Positions 1 to 12,500 of a stretch of 64,000 nucleotides of DNA are shown here, in pieces (the stretch's first letter is position 1; every line of letters begins with the position of its first letter). The notes beneath the pieces were generated by a model. That model saw only the letters and a list, made by a program, of their open reading frames with translations. It did not search any database and was not told where the DNA came from. Position numbers and translations under genes: made by a program. Source of the DNA: Papaver somniferum (lineage: Eukaryota > Streptophyta > Magnoliopsida > Ranunculales > Papaveraceae); the NCBI RefSeq assembly GCF_003573695.1, contig NC_039361.1, forward strand, positions 133,518,777 through 133,582,776, in the 5' to 3' direction.

Positions 1-1716
1 TTCCCACCTTTACTTTACTTGGACGATTCCATTACATTGAGGACAATGTAAGGTTTAAGTGTGGGGGAGTGATTAAGCATTTATTTCAAAAAAAAAAAAA
101 TTGCATAAAACCTCCAACTTGTAGAGATCTTAGAGTCACTAGCATACTTCTAGGTATGTTTACATAGAGAATTCTGACCGACATAACTGAACTTGGAAGT
201 GTTAGGGACTACGTTCGGATTTCTTGCTTGTTAGAGTGTTAAATAATGGATTTAATCATGCCGGTGATGCAGATTAGGAGCAGGGAGACATGCATTATTA
301 GAGTTGTTGATCAATCATTAGTGGAGACTACCCTATTTATATCATGCGAGGCACCGACCAGATTTATTTATAAATAACTAAAGAGCTTTCTTTTGAGTGT
401 GTGTCACCGTACGTTAATTCTGGGTAGAATGGTGAGCTACCCAACCTCCCACCAATAAAAGCACTACTCTTTGATCTCTTGAGTGCTAATTTTGTCAATC
501 ATGAGGGTGACGTCTATAGATGAAAGCCTCCTTCTTGTAGTTCGATTTGCAGTTAGCACCATTCTCTCTATCGACAACAACGGATCCATAGAAACACCAT
601 CATCATCGACAAGGGAGCGACATCAAAATCTACAAGGAAAGTTGAAAAAGTTCAAGGTTTACAAGCAACGGAACAAGAAAAGAGTAAATTTCTTATCCAA
701 GTAAAGCAACATAAAATGAGCGGATTTTTATATATACATGTTGAAGACTTACATAGCAATGAGCATAATTTTATATCCAAGTTGAAGACTTATTTACAAG
801 AGCAAAGAAAAGCAAAAGGTGAGAATTATTGAAGTTTATGATTTCGAGACGATACAAGTTGTGAAGAATCAAGCGGTAAAGTATTTTTCCCACGGCTATG
901 GTTTGTTTTTATTTTCACTTTGTTTTGTATTTTCTTTCTCTTGTCTCTAAAAAAAAAAAAAAAAGTAAAAAAAAAATGATGGCAAGAGAAATTTTTGTTT
1001 TTATCTTTTATTTAATAAGCCGTGGGGAAGAAAAATCTATAAGGAAGTTTCAAGCGACAAGGATTTAAGGTAAGGAGTTACAAATTGTCAAGGATCTATG
1101 AAGTTCAAAAGTTTATCATCAATAGTTGAAGCCGAAGACGAATACCAAGAAGATGAAAATGAGGAGTCGAATACGTTTCTATTGGATGCCGTGAGAGTGG
1201 TGTTACCATAATTGGCAATCGGATGTGAAGGTGAGTAAGTAATCTCATCCTCGATAATAGTGGTTGATTTCCTTTCTTAGAGATCGTCAGAAAAATGGTT
1301 TTTCAAAATGTTAAAAGATGTGGGGTTTTTTTTTAAATATTTCGAAAGTTGTCCTTCCCACCATTCAATGTGTTGCAGGAATTCTCTCTTCATTCCTACC
1401 TGCACACATGTGAGAACCATAAAAGTACGTTCTTTAAGTGCAATTTCATAAAACCATTTTTGGTGAGGCAGAAGTCGAGGCGAAATGCTTATTGATCGCT
1501 CTCAAACATGTGTTCTCTCATTATGGTGTGGTTATTTCTCACTCAACATTTAAGAATGAGAATATGTTTTTTAGTATTTCTAACTTCTTATTACTAGCAT
1601 GCAGAAACTTCATGTCTTCATATCTCTTTTAATGCTTGGGACGCTGGAAAGCATTGAAGTTGTAAGTTTTAGTTTGATTTGCTCGAGGACTAGCAAAGTC
1701 TAAGTGTGAGGGAATT
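1..1716 (+). mobile_element. 3' untranslated internal tail of a Ty3/gypsy-type LTR retrotransposon
   Basis: No convincing coding region is present. The first 70 bases include the string GGACAATGTAAGGTTTAAG followed by GTGTGGGGGAG, wording I know from the 3' internal tails of many plant gypsy elements. A second purine-rich stretch (AAGTCTAAGTGTGAGGGA, ending near 1713) lies just before the LTR start and is the probable polypurine tract. The short open frames here (for example 483-704 and 1438-1632) have no recognisable domain. The 5' part of this element lies off the window to the left. Assignment to gypsy rather than Copia is by motif memory only. Confidence 0.55.
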
Positions 1717-4556
1717 TGATAGGTGTCTAAAACACCTAATTTACTATGTAGTAGTTATGCTTTCTTTGCTATGTTTTCTTGTAAATTATGTATTTTACGC
1801 GTGTTTTTGAGTTATTAGGTACTATGGAGTCATACGGAGAAAAAGAAGAAGAAATCACCCAATTTGAGTAAAAATGGCAAATGTACCATTTCATGGGCGA
1901 ACACTATCTGGATCCCAGTCAGTGTTAAGGGCCAACTCTTTTGGAGGAGCACTATAAACATGGCAGCTGAGGTTAAGGGGGCTCCAGAGGGGTAACCCTT
2001 ATCAACGTGACTGGGGTGTACATATCCTACTCTAGTCTATTACCTAACCCTAAAATCGAGAGGTATGTCTCTCATTTATTTCATCCCCTAAATTAAATGA
2101 AATTGATAAAGAAGAAAAGCAGTTGTGACTGCCGTTGAACCGAGAGATATCTGGATCGAGAAATACAGAGAAGAAATTGATGTTGCTGTCATGTTTTGAA
2201 TCAGCAAGAAGAAATGTTGTGTACTCGAATTGCAGAGGAAGATTGATGAGATATTGGTGTTCTTAAACTGATAGGGTTTGAAGGAAATGGGGGTTTTTGC
2301 TGTCGGTTCTGAAATTGAATCAATATGATCGATTCATAGAGAAGGATTAAGAGATAGAGGTGCTGATGAGAATCTGGTGGCCGTAAATGATGATCATGGT
2401 GGATCTGTGAATCGAGATAGGAAGAGAAGAAATCTAAATTGAAGTTGTTGCTGTTGATTATGGGTTTGCTGTTGAACTCAGAAATTAATGATGGGTTCAA
2501 TGTAATATGAGATTGAATGGGATTTTGAGATAATGATGGATGGGTTTGTTGTGAGACCGAGAGAGAAATAGGCAGAGGAATTGAAGAGAATAAGCTGCAT
2601 CTGTTAAATCGAAAGATTGAGATGATGAGATCGATAAGAAGTTCAGATGAAGAAATATGGAGTTTGAGTCAATAATTGGTGATGACTTGAAGCTCTTGTC
2701 GCTTCTCAACAGATGAGTCTTGAATCTGTGGTTTATCAGGGTTTCGATTGTTTCTGCAATTGAAGAACAAAATTGGGTTGGAGACAGATTTGAAACCAGA
2801 GGAAAGAATTAGTGATGTTGTGAAGATGAAATGAGTTGAGATGGAGGTCAAGACAAGGTGTGAGGTTTGATGCTCAGACATGGTGGTTTTGCAATGGGGT
2901 TTAGTCTGAATTCAAAGATTGGCTGATACAAAGAATGGGGACAAAGATATGAAGACATATTGCTGTTAACGAAGAAGAACAAGGCTGTTATCGATATGCA
3001 ATTGTGGATGAAATTGAAATCAAGTTCTACAGGAAGATGGGTTTTGTGTTGGTGTCTGTAGAGAGTTGAGTTGAGATAACAAGGGAAGAAGTAATGGATA
3101 GTAATGTTGCAGCTGCAGTGAAGCTCTGATGGAGAATGAATTGTTAGATGTATGTTTAGGATTGTCGTAGGGAGAAGAATTTGGCCTGAGAAATGCTCAA
3201 TAAACAGCCGAAACTCGGCCGGTTTTCCACTCCGGCGTGTTGACTGCGAGTCCAACGATCGATCCAGCTCACTTGTCTCAGACCAGTCAGCCGAGTTAGA
3301 AGCTGAATCGATAACTGACTCGGCTGACATCCCTTCCTTTGACTCGATTTACTGACGATGACCGTTAGTTTGACTGTTAACTTAAACGGCACCGTGACGG
3401 AATATTCCGTCGACGGAGAAGTATATCCAGTGACCGGCGGCAGCTTTCCAGGCCGATTTTCGGTGATCCCGAGGACTTTTCCGGCGACCCAAAAATTATA
3501 GCTTTTATGTGGATTCTTCTCATGGGTGTGAATACTTAGATTTGGAAGTTGGATGGAAACTTGGAAGATTTGGAGAATTGGACTTAAAATTGGAATTAGG
3601 CTCAAATTGGGAAAGTGGTGTTATTATGGAAGAGGATTCTATTCCTAAGAGGATTGCTAGGAAATTGAAGCATATAAATAGAGAAGTTCTCTACACAACT
3701 TTGACAATCTTTTACACACACAACACTTCTCTTTTCTTTATTCTTTGTGTGAACTCCTTAGCATGAGTAGCTAATTTTATTCATTGAGGATGAATTCCTA
3801 GTTCTTGACGTGTTTTGAGTTTTGTTTTAAATCTACTTTGAAGTTTTCACATGATTGTCGTTTTTTTTTTACTAATAGGAATGTTTATACATTCATGGTT
3901 GATTGATAGGTTGTTTAGGATGCATACTAAATTGATTTGTTAATTGATCTATATCTAGTGAAAGTTAGGGGACAAGTAATCGTTTCTTGACTCTTTACAC
4001 AAGTGGAAAACACGAGACCTTGCGGAGAGATTCCGTGGAGCAATTGTGTGTGAAAACAACGTTAGCAAGTAGACCTTGAGCTAAGAGTCTAACTACTAAT
4101 ACCAACCTAATAAATTCATAAATCTTAATGCGTTTAACTAAATTACATCTTGAGTGAGCTACTACTAGGTGGTTTGGTGAATAGAATCCGGTAGTCGAGA
4201 ACTTCTGTATCCGGTGATACTAGGGATTTAGGGGTTTAGCACTGAGCTAGCTGCTTTACCTACGGTTGGTGATAATCTGTGACTAATAACATGTGGATGA
4301 AAAACATAATTTGAATCATTGTTTTGCAACGAAGAAGGATTCCTTGATCTAATCTCTCTTATTGATTTCAACTTTATCTTTTTAATTGCTTTGTTTATTC
4401 TTTTACTTTATAAAATTTAATAACCCTATTTTTTGTGACATTATAAGACAACTAAAACCTCTTGCTCCTCGTGGGAACGATCTTTACTATCGCTATATTA
4501 CTTGTTAATTAGTGAGAAAAACATTAATTAATTTGTTGTGGTTACGACACGCATCA
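1717..4556 (+). repeat. 3' LTR of the leftmost gypsy-type element
   Basis: The LTR starts TGATAGGTGTC right after the polypurine tract and ends at ...CACGCATCA, so it has TG...CA ends with a short TGAT/ATCA inverted terminus. It is about 2.84 kb long. The open frames between 2201 and 3766 lie on both strands and have low complexity, so they are not genes. The next bases, CTCAT, may be the target duplication, but the other LTR is outside the window and this cannot be checked. The end could also be placed at 4563, after a second ATCA. Confidence 0.6.
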
Positions 4557-4561
4557 CTCAT

Positions 4562-4669
4562 CAGGATTGTGTTCATTGGCGCTTACCTGGTGTGCATGAT
4601 ACATGGAATGAATTGTTGTACTTTTCTCTCTTGAAGGCTGGTAAAGGATCTTTTGTACGCCTAGTGTAA
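4562..4669 (+). pseudogene. TRICHOME BIREFRINGENCE-LIKE (TBL/DUF231) 3' coding end, truncated
   Basis: An open frame reads [20 protein letters not shown], continues for 13 further residues and ends at TAA (4667-4669). TBL proteins are Golgi polysaccharide O-acetyltransferases. Their C-terminus carries a conserved DxxH motif in the context DCxHWCLPG..DTWN, which this matches closely. Two family residues differ: the Cys after HW is Arg, and the Pro before D is His. The frame begins 6 bases after the upstream LTR, and its leading CAG could be a splice acceptor. The retrotransposon therefore probably sits in the last intron or in the coding sequence, with the remaining exons left of the window. 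The 3' flank resumes beyond the hAT element at 8684. I infer a broken gene, not an active one. Confidence 0.7.
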
Positions 4670-4729
4670 GAAATTATTTTCCTCGATTGTCTCTTCTTTA
4701 ACTTTACTTGTTCTCCTTCTGAAAATTAC

Positions 4730-4737
4730 AACATCTT
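4730..4737 (+). repeat. Target site duplication of the hAT element, left copy
   Basis: AACATCTT directly precedes the left terminal inverted repeat. The same eight bases follow the right terminus at 8684-8691. Eight bases is the diagnostic duplication length for hAT transposons. Confidence 0.95.
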
Positions 4738-4756
4738 TAGAGGTGTCAAACAGGCC
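4738..4756 (+). repeat. hAT left terminal inverted repeat
   Basis: TAGAGGTGTCAAACAGGCC matches the reverse complement of 8665-8683 at all 19 positions. Confidence 0.95.
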
Positions 4757-5501
4757 GGCCTGGCCTGCCTCTGATTGGCCTAGCCTGGGCCTGCAGCCTG
4801 GCCGGGGTCGGCCTGTCAATAAATCTGGCCAGGCCAAGCCTGGCCTGGATCCTATTAAATGAGCCCAGCTTGAGCCTGAGCCAGGCCTGTTTTAATTTTG
4901 GCCGGTCCAGGCCTGGCCAGGCTAGCCAGTAAAGTATGACCTCTTTCTTTTCAAAAAATATATCCATAGTGTTTCGAACTCATTACCTCGTGCTCATATA
5001 TCAATGACCCAAACCAGTTGGGCAGCGTTTTATTTATATCTAATTTGTCAATTGATATATTATATCAAATCAATTTACATATCGTAAGGTCAAACAATCC
5101 ATTATTTATTTAAGGCAGGCGGGAAATTAGGAAACTCTTTAATGTATGGTTGCTATAAGCCTATAAGCTGACAAAGACGTTGGCAACTTGGCATATTTAA
5201 AGGTCAATATATCAGGAATTTCCAATTTTATTAGGACAATTAATAGAAAATAAATGGAAAGAAACAACTAAATAATGAAATATTTATCGAGCATAGAAAG
5301 GAAACAACTAAATAAGAGATAAATTTATTAATGAAATATTTATTAAGTATATAGAAAGAAAAATGAATTAATTTATTGACGAAAATTACTTACCGAAAAA
5401 AAAAGGAATTCATAAAGTCTAATAAATTTGTTTACATAATAAATCACATAGCGTGTACAAAATAAAATTTCAAAATATATAGGTGAGAACTTCATCACTA
5501 C

Positions 5502-5591
5502 ATGTTGAGTACATCCCAACTAGGTTGGCACCTACTCAAATGCATCACGATATGTTGAGTACATCCCAACTAGGTTGGCACCTACTCAAAT
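5502..5591. repeat. Two 40-bp direct repeats, each a hairpin, downstream of the hAT transposase
   Basis: The segment 5502-5541 is repeated exactly at 5552-5591, with a 10-base spacer. Within each copy TTGAGTA pairs with TACTCAA and CCAAC pairs with GTTGG, giving a stem-loop. The pair lies just past the transposase stop codon (minus strand), so it would be in the 3' UTR of the transposase transcript. Confidence 0.85.
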
Positions 5592-5609
5592 ATCTTTCAT
5601 TTGCATTGT

Positions 5610-7678
5610 TTAATCATCGATCACCCCCAAACGTTCGAATTCAACTGCGATCTCATCAGTATAAGCTTGATCTCTATATTTTGCATCATCCCAATCCTTC
5701 ACGCATATGAGAGATTCTAACATTTCTGACTTTAATCTGCTTCTTTTCTCATCCAAAACCCTACCACATGCACTAAAAGTAGATTCTGATGCAACTGTAG
5801 ATGCGGGTGGTGTTAATAGATCACGCGCCATAATTTGGACAACGGGAAAATTAATACCATTCAATCTCCACCATCCCAATATATCAAAATCATCCACATT
5901 ATCAACGGTTGTAGCTTGTAAATATTTTTCGAGATCGTTGAGTGCTCGCGTTCCTGCAACATTAGAAGAAGAGACACCCAGTGGTCCACAACCACGGCTA
6001 GCATTGGCAAGTAAAGACCAAGATAGATCTTTTGTTTTTGTATGCGGTCTTGGAGTTATCACATTTGTTCTTTGAACATTAGACCCATAAATATTTTCAT
6101 AATGAGTAAATAAAGAAGATAATTTTTCCATAACCTTTTCCACTGTGTCTAGCACAGGGATATTCAAATTCTCGCAAATTTTCGTAATTAAAACCATTGT
6201 ATGTTGCAATTTTTTTCTTGGATCCATTATAGAAGCTAAATAATAAATAGGAGGAATTGGTTCAAAATATTTTTTAAATTTTAATTCCATTGCATATAAT
6301 ACTTTATCATAAATATCATAACCCCTACAATCAACAAAAGCTTGAGTCATGTTATATAATTGGTTTATGACAATATGAGATGTGGGATAATATATTCCTG
6401 ATAAAACATTTGTAGCATCATAAAAAGTTTCCAAAAATGTCATGAACAAAGAACAAACTTCAAAATCAATCATTTCTAAGTTAACAACACAATCAGCAGA
6501 AGACATAACGTATTCAATAATTGCCTTTTCATAACCTTCGCACGCTTTTAACATAAGATATGTGGAATTCCAACGAGTACCACAATCTAACATCAATTTT
6601 CTAGGGTTCAAACGATTAGATGTGCAAATTTCTGAATATTTTTGTACCCTACTAGATCCAGTTGTAATATACTTAATCGCATCTCTAATCCGTCTAATGA
6701 AATCAAGTTCTTCATCTTTTTTAATAGTATCCATTCCATCATTAACCACACGAGCAATAATATGGCATACACATCTAACATGGAACAAAGCATCTTGGTA
6801 AAAAGCAACAAATCGTGCACGTTTAAAATTATCGATCGCATTTGTATTAGCTGAATGATTTTCAAAAGTAATGCTAAAACATTTGTTTGAAATGTTATAC
6901 TCAGTAAATATAGATGATATGCATTTATATATTTCAAGCCTTGTGTGAGGAAATGGTATCATACGAAGTGCAATAATTCTTTTGTGCATCACCCAAGATG
7001 TGGGATCAACATAATGTGCAGTAAGTGATAAAAATCCTAAATCATTAACCCCAGTCCACATATCCGAAGTAAAAGAAATCGCACCAACGTGATTGTGGAA
7101 TTCAGTCTTTAACAAATTTTTTTGTGAAATAAAAACATTAGAAACATCACTTCTATTAGTATTTCTACTTACACTAGAAAATCCTGGTTGAACATAATTT
7201 TTGATCCATCTTTCTAATCTAGCATCTGCAGCAAAAGTAAAAGGTTGTTCTGCTCCTGCTACGTATATGGCTAATCCCTCCCTCATTGATTTTTGGGAGT
7301 ATTTGAAACTTGATATGGAACTAGTACCAACATTTATTTGTGACTGTGTAGCGTCATTTCCGTTAGAATGTTTGGTCTGCATGTGCCTTTTTAAATGACT
7401 ATTACCAGCACTGGGATCACCGGCAAATTCACATTTACAAATTTTACAAATAGCTCTTTTTTCATAGCTCCTTGATGTAACTTTTTTACCCTATCAAAAT
7501 TTTTCCATACATCGGACCTAAGTTCCCTTTCTTTTCTTTGTGTACCTACAACAGGTGGTTCTTGATTTTCTTCTTGGATTCCATTTTCATTGTCTAATTC
7601 TAACTCATCTTCTCCAAAATTTAAGTTTTCTGGGTCTAAAATTCTAATTTCTCTAGGTGTCATATTATTGTCCATCAT
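5610..7678 (-). pseudogene. hAT-family transposase with a 1-nt frameshift in the BED zinc finger
   Basis: The first frame (7678 down to 7391) gives an acidic N-terminus and the start of a BED zinc finger (SDVWKNFDRVKK). The second frame (upstream of and including 7382-5610, 590 aa from its Met) gives the rest of the finger: CKICKCEF followed by HLKRHMQTKH. The frames are offset by one base at an A run at 7483-7488, which fits loss of one A. Further on come TSDMWT (catalytic Asp, residue 107 of the 590), the cysteine/histidine insertion motif VRCVCH, a DUF4413-like middle domain, and the C-terminal hATC dimerisation domain with ASESTFSACGR. The second catalytic Asp, usually in a LDN context, is Glu here (TFENHS, residue 174). 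The gene is probably inactive unless the frameshift is a sequencing error. Confidence 0.9.
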
Positions 7679-8664
7679 ACAAAAACAAAAATCTAAATGG
7701 ACGAATATTAAGTACTAATATCAGTAATTATGCCAAGAAAATAAAAACATTTATAAGTTAACAAAAATCAAGTAACTAAACAAGGAAATTAAACAACTAA
7801 CCTTTACCAAAATTAAACCACTAATAAGGAAACTCGAAATGAATTGCTAGTATATCGGAGAAATTGGAGGAAACTTAAGGAAATTTTAGATAATGAAGAT
7901 AATAGATTTGTGTTGTATATAGGATGTTTGTAAGTGTTAAAATTAGATTGATATATATATATATAGAAACTAAATTATGAATAATTGTGTGATAATTAAT
8001 GCCGTCATTTAATTTCAAGGGAATTTTTAAGAAACAAAACTTGATTTCACATATATTGAGAAAATATAACGGGAAAGATAATTAAGTCTTTAACGGGATA
8101 ATTACTATTAATTACCTTAATTTTAGTTTGAATTAGAATTGATAACGAGTTAATTAGTTAGGTGACTCCCTTGTTTTTCCAATTGACCTCACGCTAATTA
8201 AGGAAAAATAACGGTAATAGAATCTTAATTATAATGGAATAAAATCTCATAATGAAATTATTATCAGTTGATTAGGTTGATAAATGGTTTCCAAAACAAA
8301 AAAGATGATAATTACCTACAAATAATTCTGAATGTGTACTTAAACATATAAAGACGTGTGGATTAGTTGGTTTAAGGTGCTTCTCATTTTCGGAGGGTAG
8401 ATCACGTGATTGAAACTCAACACCATTTGAATTTTTTTGATCGACTAAAACTAATAGGCAGGCTTTCTTTCTAGGCCTAGCCTGGCAGGCTTGTACCGGG
8501 CCGGACTTTAACAGACCAGGTCATGACAGGCTAAAAGGCCAAAAACTTAAGCCCGGCCAGGGCCAGTCACAGGCCACAGACAGGTAAGGGCCTGATTTAT
8601 TACGGATCGTGCCAGGCTTTGGCCTGTTTAAACTGGTCGGGCCAGTCCAGATCCTGGCTGGCCT

Positions 8665-8683
8665 GGCCTGTTTGACACCTCTA
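8665..8683 (-). repeat. hAT right terminal inverted repeat
   Basis: Exact reverse complement of 4738-4756. Confidence 0.95.
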
Positions 8684-8691
8684 AACATCTT
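8684..8691 (+). repeat. Target site duplication of the hAT element, right copy
   Basis: AACATCTT, identical to 4730-4737. Confidence 0.95.
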
Positions 8692-9570
8692 CATGTCTAG
8701 TTAATGTTTTAAACTCTGATGTAAATAGTCTCAGCAATGTTCGAATGACCGAAATCTACAGTATTACAGTCATTATTCAAGTCTTTAGTTCTCTATATTA
8801 TCACTGGTAATTTCTGGAGTTCTCCATCTATCTAGCTAGAGAAGTTCTAATCTGAAAATTCATTGCACAATTACTTACTGTGGCTGCTATGGAAATTTCC
8901 CTTCTTCTGTTCTAGAAAAGTGGAAAGAGAGTGATCTAGTAGATTTAGAACAAACACACTTTCATTAACTCATGAAACAGAATACATGATTAGATTACAC
9001 TCTCTCGAGTTCACAAATGAAATGAAAGGTAAAGTGAACGATAGCTAAGACAATGACCAACCAAAGTAAGACGCATCACAGGAACCTCGATCAAGTAACT
9101 TTTCCGGTTCAATGCCCAGTCCGATTCTCAGAACCTTCACCAAGTGAAGTGTATACATGACCACATTATTTGCTTCTCTACAAGTCTGTAATTTATGAAG
9201 ATACTAAAGTTTTTTATTTGGATGTTCGCTGAATAGTCATTATCATGTCTGTATTTCTCGGGATTATTACTATTATTCTACTGTATTTTCATTAATTTGC
9301 ACTCTCTATCCACATGCCTGAGATGTCTGAAGCAGAATCTCACAATTGATTGAAAACACTCCACGGAATGTATAATCTGTTATTAAACCAGTAAGTTACT
9401 AATTGGAACAAAATTGGTACACATTTGTAAGATGATGATAGCTAACTCAGAGTTATATGTCACAACAATAATTCAAAAATAGGAAAGAAATAGGACTCTT
9501 GATTATCCTATACATGAAAAGAAGAGAAGCACTAAAAGAAGAAGCTATTACCTGGCCTTAATGTTCGCTA
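8692..9570. other. Intergenic: presumed convergent 3' UTRs of the TBL relic and RIO1
   Basis: No open frame with a recognisable domain is present. By position, the left part continues the flank of the TBL relic and the right part is the 3' UTR of RIO1, transcribed in the opposite direction. I saw no clear repeat or RNA gene. Confidence 0.5.
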
Positions 9571-9589
9571 TTACCTGGCCTTAATGTTC
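9544..9589 (-). repeat. 23-bp perfect tandem duplication spanning the RIO1 stop codon
   Basis: 9544-9566 is repeated exactly at 9567-9589. The coding-side unit contains the last five sense codons of RIO1 and its TAA. The duplicated unit therefore repeats the end of the coding sequence inside the 3' UTR and does not change the protein. Confidence 0.9.
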
Positions 9590-12500
9590 TTGGCCAGTTT
9601 CTTCTTCTTTTTCTTCACAGCTTTTGGGGTTTTAGTCTTACGAGCCTCCCTCTTCTCTTCTTTCACTTTCTTCTTGTTCTCCTTTCGAGCTGTTTTTTTA
9701 TCTGCTGCTGTCTCCTGCGTACCTTCCTTTTGTCTGTCATATGACTCTTCTCCTTCTGGATCACTAGAATCATCATCATCCTCATCATCTTCATCTGTTT
9801 CAGATTCGGATTCAATGTCCTTTGAGTTGTTTGTCTGTTCGGTAGGGGTACCGTTTGTATTTGCTTCCTTTAACTGCTTAGGTATCTGTTCTTCTTCCCC
9901 TCTTTGAACTGTGGGAAGAGAATGATTCAGTCCTGTAATGGTCTTGTATATTAAATCTTTGGTGTCCTGACCACTTGCAATCCTGTTTGCATCCTCCTCA
10001 GCGTGCATTACTTGATCAAGCGTCCTTGGAATATATGACTGAAAAGCAATTAAATAGAGTTGAAAAGGTTTTGAATTTCAGAAAAAAACTTGAGACGTGC
10101 ACTGATATGTGACTACAAACCATGTCGACGTATTTCATATAGGTTATTAAAAGCAAAAAATACCAAAAACAAGGATCTCGGATTCCTAATGCAAGGTAAT
10201 TTACCTGCACAAAAACCAGATCCGCGATCTCATCCTCTGCGGACATCACATCTCCTCTAGCCAAAATTTTCTGTTGAACCTGTAATCATTGTAAACACAT
10301 TAAGCCAGAGAAGATGCTTTCAATAAGTTTAGGAGGTAGACAAGTTTACAGCATAAGATGGTATGGAGTATCAACCTCTTCTAAATAACTATCCACAGAT
10401 TCATCAGTAATAGATGAATCTACAATGAAATCAAACAGTTCTCGGACAGTCATAATTGCTACACCATTCTTTTTAAAGAAATCCTGCAGATCACCATTGG
10501 TTTATTACATTAGTTCTTCTTTAAAGATTAATGTAAGGAACCAAAATGTTGTGTATAATTGTATACCGGAACCAACTTACAGAAACATGCACGCAATCCT
10601 CACGTAGAAAGTCTAGGGCATGAGGGTGGTCAAGGTCTACAGATTGAGACACATCAATGATGTGCAAGTTACCCTGCAGAAATGGAAGGAAACATACAAA
10701 ATTGTTTGGTAATTAAAAGGACAATTAGTTCACTACAAAAATAGTTACTCGACTCACCTCATAATAGAGAATGTTATATTCACTCAAGTCTCCATGTACC
10801 AGTTTGCACTTTTGGTATAAATTTCGCATCACCATAATCATCTAATCATTCGTAAAGAACACAAAATTATTTCTAGAACATTATCACTAGCAATAATATG
10901 ACAGTGAAAACACAAACCATTACAAAGTTCATGGGATACAAGCACTTGGATCTGCCAAATTTGTCTATTGGTTTTGTTTTATTTGTTTAATAAGCAAATA
11001 TTTGTTTTAGTAAACAATTTTCAAGAAAGTAGACACACCTGTACATAACCTTCACGCATCTTGTCTTCAGATAAATCTGCATCCTTGAGACGAGGAGCAC
11101 CCCACCCTGATTTTCCTGTAACGTATACACCAAATTTAGATGGAGCTTAACAAAAACTAAAGGAAGAATATGCTAGGTAATCGAGAAAATGGAGATTCCG
11201 CTGGACTAGTAACTGGGCAGAGTACTCTCGAGCTTGGTTTAGCTGCTGGATAAGCAACTAAAGAAGAAGACCGGGTAGACAAGATCCATATCCATTGAGT
11301 AAAAATCACCTAACAGAGTGGCTAGAAGAAAGTTTAACCCCTTAGGACGTCCATCAGGTTTGATCCAACTAGAGAAGAAGAAAAAGAAGAAATGTACCTA
11401 TGAATTCCATGACCAATACATGAAGCCTCAAAAGTATTGGAGTTGGGCACCTAATCCCTGCTGCCTTTAGCCTGCATTCAGAACTTAGAGCTTTAGCAGA
11501 TAAAGTCCCAGATAACAAACCCCAAACTATGATAAAATCCACTAAAACAACAATTTCTTTTTTTCCCCATTAAGCTTGCAACATAAATAAGGTCTCACAA
11601 TTACAATATGCTCAAAAAGTTAAGTTTCTACATGAATTTTTATATTGGAAACTGGAAAAGCATCCTATAGATTTATATAAAGCCCATTTCTCCAACAAAT
11701 TTAGCTTAGAAGAGAAAACATGACAAAAAATGATTATTGAGTGTCCACAAACATGGATAGAAAACAAAGATTGCAAGGCTTGCTTTACCTCATAAGGTTC
11801 CTCATTTCTTTTTCTGCCCAAGTCTTGACCATTTTCCTGGGATTGTGCTTGCAGTACCCATGTCTAAAACGATAATCCCCCTGTACATAACGATCTCTGT
11901 CCCTGAAATGGCAATGAAAAGAACAAGATGGATCACATGATCATACTTTTCACACAACTCTTTCATTACTCAACAAAACATTCCAGGTAAAGTGAATTTA
12001 TAGTTATAAGCGGTTCCTGTTCACTTCAAATTCCAAACTAACATTTTAAGACTATGACATTCTTTGGACTCAAGAAAAAATAATTTGGCAAGTTAAGCTT
12101 ATTACCAACAGGACCATAAAACATATAGCCTGGTGAAATACGAACCAGGAACAAAATATATCAGTCGTAGTGTAGTAGTGACTGGTGACAACAAGCTGAA
12201 AGGATTAGTTAACTTACTTAAATACGAGAACTGAAGTTTTATACACCTTGATTGCAAATTCTTGACCATCATCTTTTGTTGCGTGATAAACATTGGCCTG
12301 TTCACAAAAAGAGACGAATGAGTTACAAGGAAAAATTCAATTATAATATTGAAGAAAAAAATTGTCTGGTAGTTCATTGTGTGTATAACATACTTCTTTC
12401 CCAGTAGAAATGCAGCCATTGATGTCATTAAATATACCCCGATTCAGCATTTTAAACAACACCATACGAGTTCTTGGATCAATGGCCTGTAAATATAAGC

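Larger units (their letters stand above)
4738..8683 (-). mobile_element. Complete hAT DNA transposon, 3946 bp
   Basis: Perfect 19-base terminal inverted repeats (TAGAGGTGTCAAACAGGCC) and a perfect 8-bp target duplication define both ends exactly. The roughly 200 bases inside each end are packed with GGCCTGG / CCAGGCC words on both strands, as expected for subterminal transposase-binding repeats. One gene, the transposase on the minus strand (7678 to 5610), occupies the middle. The element landed about 60 bases after the TBL stop codon, in the presumed 3' UTR. The perfect duplication suggests a fairly recent insertion, although the transposase is damaged. Confidence 0.95.

Noticed and set aside
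2201..3766. Several open frames inside the left LTR
   Set aside because: They overlap on both strands, have low complexity and no domain, and lie wholly inside an LTR.
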